Assembly: GCF_027744825.2 (NCBI RefSeq)
Contig: NC_071349.1
Span: forward strand, 4,092,001 to 4,156,000
Direction: 5' to 3'
Source of the DNA: Synchiropus splendidus
Taxonomy: Eukaryota > Chordata > Actinopteri > Syngnathiformes > Callionymidae
Length of the DNA stretch: 64,000 nt
Each line of letters begins with the position of its first letter. The first letter of the stretch is position 1. A model generated the notes under the pieces. The model made no database searches, was not told where the DNA came from, and worked only from the letters and a program-made list of their open reading frames with translations. Made by a program: the position numbers and the translations under genes. Shown piece after piece: positions 60,601-64,000 of the stretch.

Positions 60601-63600
60601 ATCTAAGCTGTCTGAAGTGTTTCTCGAAAGTAATCAACATTTTTATGTTTGACGTTCCAGAATCGACCTTATCTCAGGCTGAAAACGCGTTGTCTGCATT
60701 GTGCCATAACTTTGCAAGGAAGCTTCAGAACATGACATTTTCACCTCCCACTATAGCATAAAGGGTCTTTCTAGTAGTTGCACATCAAATCGAAGCTGTC
60801 TGAAGTGTTTTTCTAAAGTTATCAACATTTTTATGTTTGGCGTTCCAGAATCGACCTTATCTCAGGCTGAAAACGTCTTGTCTGCCTTGTGCCATAACTT
60901 TGCAGGGAAACTTCAGGAAATGAAATTTTCACCTCTCACTATAGCAGAAAGGGTCTTTCTAGTAGTTGCACATCAAATCTAAGCTGTCTGAAGTGTTTTT
61001 CCAAAGTTATCAACATTTTTATGTTTGGCGTTCCAGAATCGACCTTATCTCAGCCTGAAAACGCGTTTTACGCATTGTGCCATAACTTTGCAGGGATGCT
61101 TCAGAAAATGAAATTTTCATCTCCCACAATAGCAGAAAGGGTCTTTCTAGTAGTTGCACATCAAATCTAAGCTGTCTGAAGTGTTTTTCGAAAGTTATCA
61201 ACATTTTTATGTTTGGCGTTCCAGAATCGACCTTATCTCAGGCTGAAAACGCGTTGTCTGCATTGTGCCATAACTTTGCATGGAAGCTTCCGAACATGAA
61301 ATTTTAACCAACCACTATAGCAGAAAGGGTCTTTCTAGTAGTTGCACATCAAATATAAGCTGTCTGATGTGTTTTTCCAAAGTTATCAACATTGTTATGT
61401 ATGGCGTTCCGGAATCGACCTTATCTCAGGCTGAAAACGCGTTTTACGCATTGTGCCAAAACTTTGCAGGGAACCTTTAGAACATGAAATGTTCACCTCC
61501 CGGTATAGCAGAAAGGGTCTTTCTAGTAGTTGCACATCAAATCTATGCTGTCTGAAGTATTTTTCCTAAGTTATCAACATTTTTATGTTTGCCGTTCCAG
61601 AATCGACCTTATCTCAAGCTGAAAATGCGTTTTACGCATTGTGCCATAACTTTGCAGGGAACCTTTAGAACATGAAATTTTCACTTCCCACTATAGCCGA
61701 AAGGGTCCTTCTAGTAGTTGCACATCAGATCTAAGCTGTCTGAAGTGTTTTTCCAAAGTTATCAACATTTTTATGTTTGGCGTTCCGGAATCGACATTAT
61801 CTCAAGCTGAAAATGCATTTTCTGCATTGTGCCATAACTTTGCTAGGAAGCTTCAGAACATGAAATTTTCACCTCCCACTATAGCAGAAAGGGTCTTTCT
61901 AGTAGTTGCACATCAAATCTAAGCTGTCTGAAGTGTTTTTCGAAAGTTATCAACATTTTTATGTTTGGCGATCGAGAATCGACCTTATCTCAGGCTGAAA
62001 ACGCGTTTTCTGCATTGTGCCATAACTTCTCAGGGATGCTTCAGAACATGAAATGTTCACCTCCCACTGTAGCAGAAACGGTCTTTCTAGTAGTTGCACA
62101 TCAGATCTAAGCTGTCCGAAGTGTTTTTCGAAAGTTATCAACATTTTTTTGTTTGGCGTTCCGGAATCGACCTTATCTCAGGATGAACAATCGTTTTCTG
62201 CATTGTGCCATAACTTTCCAGGGAAGCTTCAGAACATGAAATTTTGACCTCCCACAACAGCAGACAGGGTCTTTCTAGTAGTTGCACATCAAATCTAAGC
62301 TGTCTGAAGTGTTTTTCCAAAGTTATCAACATTTTTATATTTGGCGTTCCGGAATCCACCTTATCTCTGGCTGAAAACGCGTTTTCTGCATTGTGCCATA
62401 ACTTCTCAGGGAGGCTTCATAACATGAAATGTTCACCTCCCACTATAGCAGAAAGGGTCTTTCCAGTAGTTGCACATATAATCTAAGCTGTCTGAAGTGT
62501 TTTTCGAAAGTAATCAACATTTTTATGTTTGGCGTTCCAGAATCGGCCTTATCTCAGGCTGAAAACGTATTGTCTGCATTGTGCCATAACTTTGCATGGA
62601 AGCTTCCGAACATCGAATTTTAACCAACCACTATAGCAGAAAGGGTCTTTCTAGTAGTTACACATCAAATCTAAGCTGTCTGATGTGTTTTTCCAAAGTT
62701 ATCAACATTGTTATGTATAGCGTTCCGGTATCGACCTTATCTCAGGCTGAAAACGCGTTTTACGCAATGTGCCATAACTTTGCAGGGAAGCTTCAGGAAA
62801 TGAAATTTTCACCTCCCACTATAGCAGAAAGGGACTTTCTAGTAGTTCCACATCAAATCTAAGCTGTCTGAAGTGTTGTTCCAAAGTTATCAACATTTTT
62901 ACGCTTGACGTTCCGGAACCCACCTTATCTAAGGCTGAAAACGCGTTTTCTGCATTGTGCCATAACTTCTCAGGGAAGCTTCAGAACATGAAATGTTCAC
63001 CTCCCACTGTAGCAGAAAGGGTCTTTCTAGTAGTTGCACATCAAATCGAAGCTGTCCGAAGTGTTTTTCGAAAGTTATCAACATTTTTATGTTTGGCGTT
63101 CCGGAATCGACCTTATGTCAGGATGAAAAATAGTTTTCTGCATTGTCCCATAACTTTCCAGGGAAGCTTCAGAACATGAAATTCTGACCTCCCACTATAG
63201 CAGAAAGGGTCTTTCTAGTAGTTGCACATCAAATCTAAGCTGTCTGAAGTGTTTTTCGAAAGTTGTCAACATTTTTATGTTTGGCGTTCCAGAATCGACC
63301 TTATCTCAGGCTGAAAATGCGTTTTACGCATTGTGCCATAACTTTCCAGGGAAGCTTCAGAACATGAAATTTTGACATCCCACTATAGCAGAAAGGGTCT
63401 TTCTAGTAGTTGCACAACAAATCTAAGCTGTTTGAAGTGTTTTTCCAAAGTTATCAACATTTTTATGTTTGGCGTTCCGGAACCCACCTTATCTCAGGCT
63501 GTAAAAGCGTTTTCTGCATTGTTCCATAACTTTGGAGGGAAGCTTCAGAACTTGAAATTTTAACCTGCCACTATAGCAGAAAGGGTCCTTCTAGTAGTTG

Positions 63601-64000
63601 CACATCAAATCTAACCTGTCTGAAGAGTTTTTCGAAAGTTATCAACATTTTTATGTTTGGCGTTCCAGAATCGACCTTATCTCATGCTGAAAACGAGTTG
63701 TCTGCATTGTGCCATAACTTTGCAGCGAAGCTTCAGAAAATGAAATTTTCAACTCCCACTATAGCAGAAAGGGTTTTTCTAGTAGTTGCACATCTAATCT
63801 AAGATGTCTGAAGTGTTTTTCCAAAGTTATCAACATTTTTATGTTTGGCGTTCCGGAATCAAACTTATCTCAGGCTGAAAACGCATTTTCTGCATTGTGC
63901 CATAACTTTGCAAGGAAGCTCCAGAACATGAAATTTTCACCTCCCACTATAGCAGAAAGGGTCTTTCTAGTAGTTGCACATCAAATCTAAGCTGTCCGAA
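60601..64000 (+). repeat. Irregular monomers (right part)
   Basis: About 18 monomers with mixed variants. A TTTTAACCAACCACTATAGC monomer at about 61302 recurs at about 62618 (1316 bp, seven monomers), and both are followed by a GTTATGTAT monomer. GCTGTCCGAAG at 62111 recurs at 63051 (940 bp, five monomers), both next to GGATGAA forms; GCTGTCCGAA also ends the window at 63991. The array continues beyond the window. No gene is seen. Confidence 0.86.

Larger units (their letters stand above)
1..64000 (+). repeat. 188-bp satellite DNA array filling the whole window
   Basis: Diagnostic words such as GTTATCAACATTTTTATG, CATTGTGCCATAACTTTG and AGAAAGGGTCTTTCTAG recur about every 188 bases from the first line to the last, always in the same orientation. 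Spacing between matched monomers is almost always a multiple of 188 after allowing for a few named indels. That gives roughly 340 monomers. The consensus is about 40% G+C with short T tracts, and most copies contain a HindIII site. No interval longer than one monomer lacks the repeat, so no unique DNA, gene or inserted element is visible. Long homogeneous arrays with higher-order structure are typical of centromeric or pericentromeric heterochromatin, but chromosomal location cannot be read from this sequence. I do not recognise the family by name. Confidence 0.98.

Noticed and set aside
1..64000. Over a hundred open frames of 60-145 codons on both strands
   Set aside because: They are the same few frames of the satellite repeated. 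Most lack an ATG at the apparent start, the frame shifts at each 188-bp step, both strands are equally open, and variants change residues freely. None is annotated as a gene.
1..64000. A single giant gene with tandem protein repeats
   Set aside because: 188 is not a multiple of three, and a stop recurs near each monomer end, so no frame stays open through the array.
1..64000. CRISPR array
   Set aside because: The repeats are contiguous 188-bp units with no unique spacers, far longer than CRISPR repeats, and no cas genes are present.
1..64000. Transposon, LTR or inverted-orientation monomer insertions
   Set aside because: No break of the 188-bp pattern longer than the named deletions and no reversed monomers were seen by eye.
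1..64000. Telomere repeats or microsatellite tracts at the edges
   Set aside because: Both ends of the window lie within ordinary monomers; no short simple repeats are present.

Overview
The whole 64 kb window is satellite DNA. It is one head-to-tail array of an AT-rich monomer of about 188 bp (consensus by eye near 40% G+C), with roughly 340 copies all in the same orientation. I found no unique sequence, protein-coding gene, RNA gene or transposon insertion, and no break in the array from base 1 to base 64000. This is a eukaryotic heterochromatin or centromere-type array. I cannot name the species. CpG-to-TpG/CpA variation between monomers suggests a genome that methylates cytosine, which would fit many vertebrates or plants, but that is inference.

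I use a register in which a monomer begins at GCTGTCTGAAG and ends at ACATCAAATCTAA; position numbers refer to it. Each typical monomer has four dyad symmetries: TTCCGGAA at 49-56, AAAACGCGTTTT at 76-87, GAAGCTTC (contains a HindIII site) at 113-120, and AGAAAG/CTTTCT arms around GGT at 152-166. Five CpGs are packed into positions 47-83. I see no CENP-B box.

Layout. 1-4701: diverged monomers with one 110-bp truncated copy. 4702-8930: a 9-monomer higher-order repeat (HOR), a 7-monomer deletion derivative, then a third partial unit. 8931-17067: irregular monomers with local doublets. 17068-20786 and 20787-25633: two copies of a large unit, the second containing an internal 8-monomer duplication and two single-monomer losses. 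25634-28806: irregular, with two shortened monomers. 28807-31060: two 6-monomer units. 31505-41690: copy A of a large segmental duplication, which carries its own 6-monomer tandem pair (38690-40945). 41691-47713: shuffled 4-monomer blocks. 47714-50908 and 50909-54103: a tandem pair of 17-monomer units. 53796-60600: copy B of the segmental duplication. 60601-64000: irregular, with 5- and 7-monomer spaced similarities.

Nothing here acts as a gene. The many short open frames (60-145 codons) repeat because the satellite repeats. The longer ones arise where an indel makes a monomer length divisible by three or where the recurring stop is mutated. What the window records is array evolution: unequal exchange in register with the 188-bp monomer, producing nested duplications, chimeric monomers at breakpoints and a few out-of-register truncated monomers. 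All alignments were made by eye from spacing and diagnostic variants, so identities are described qualitatively.
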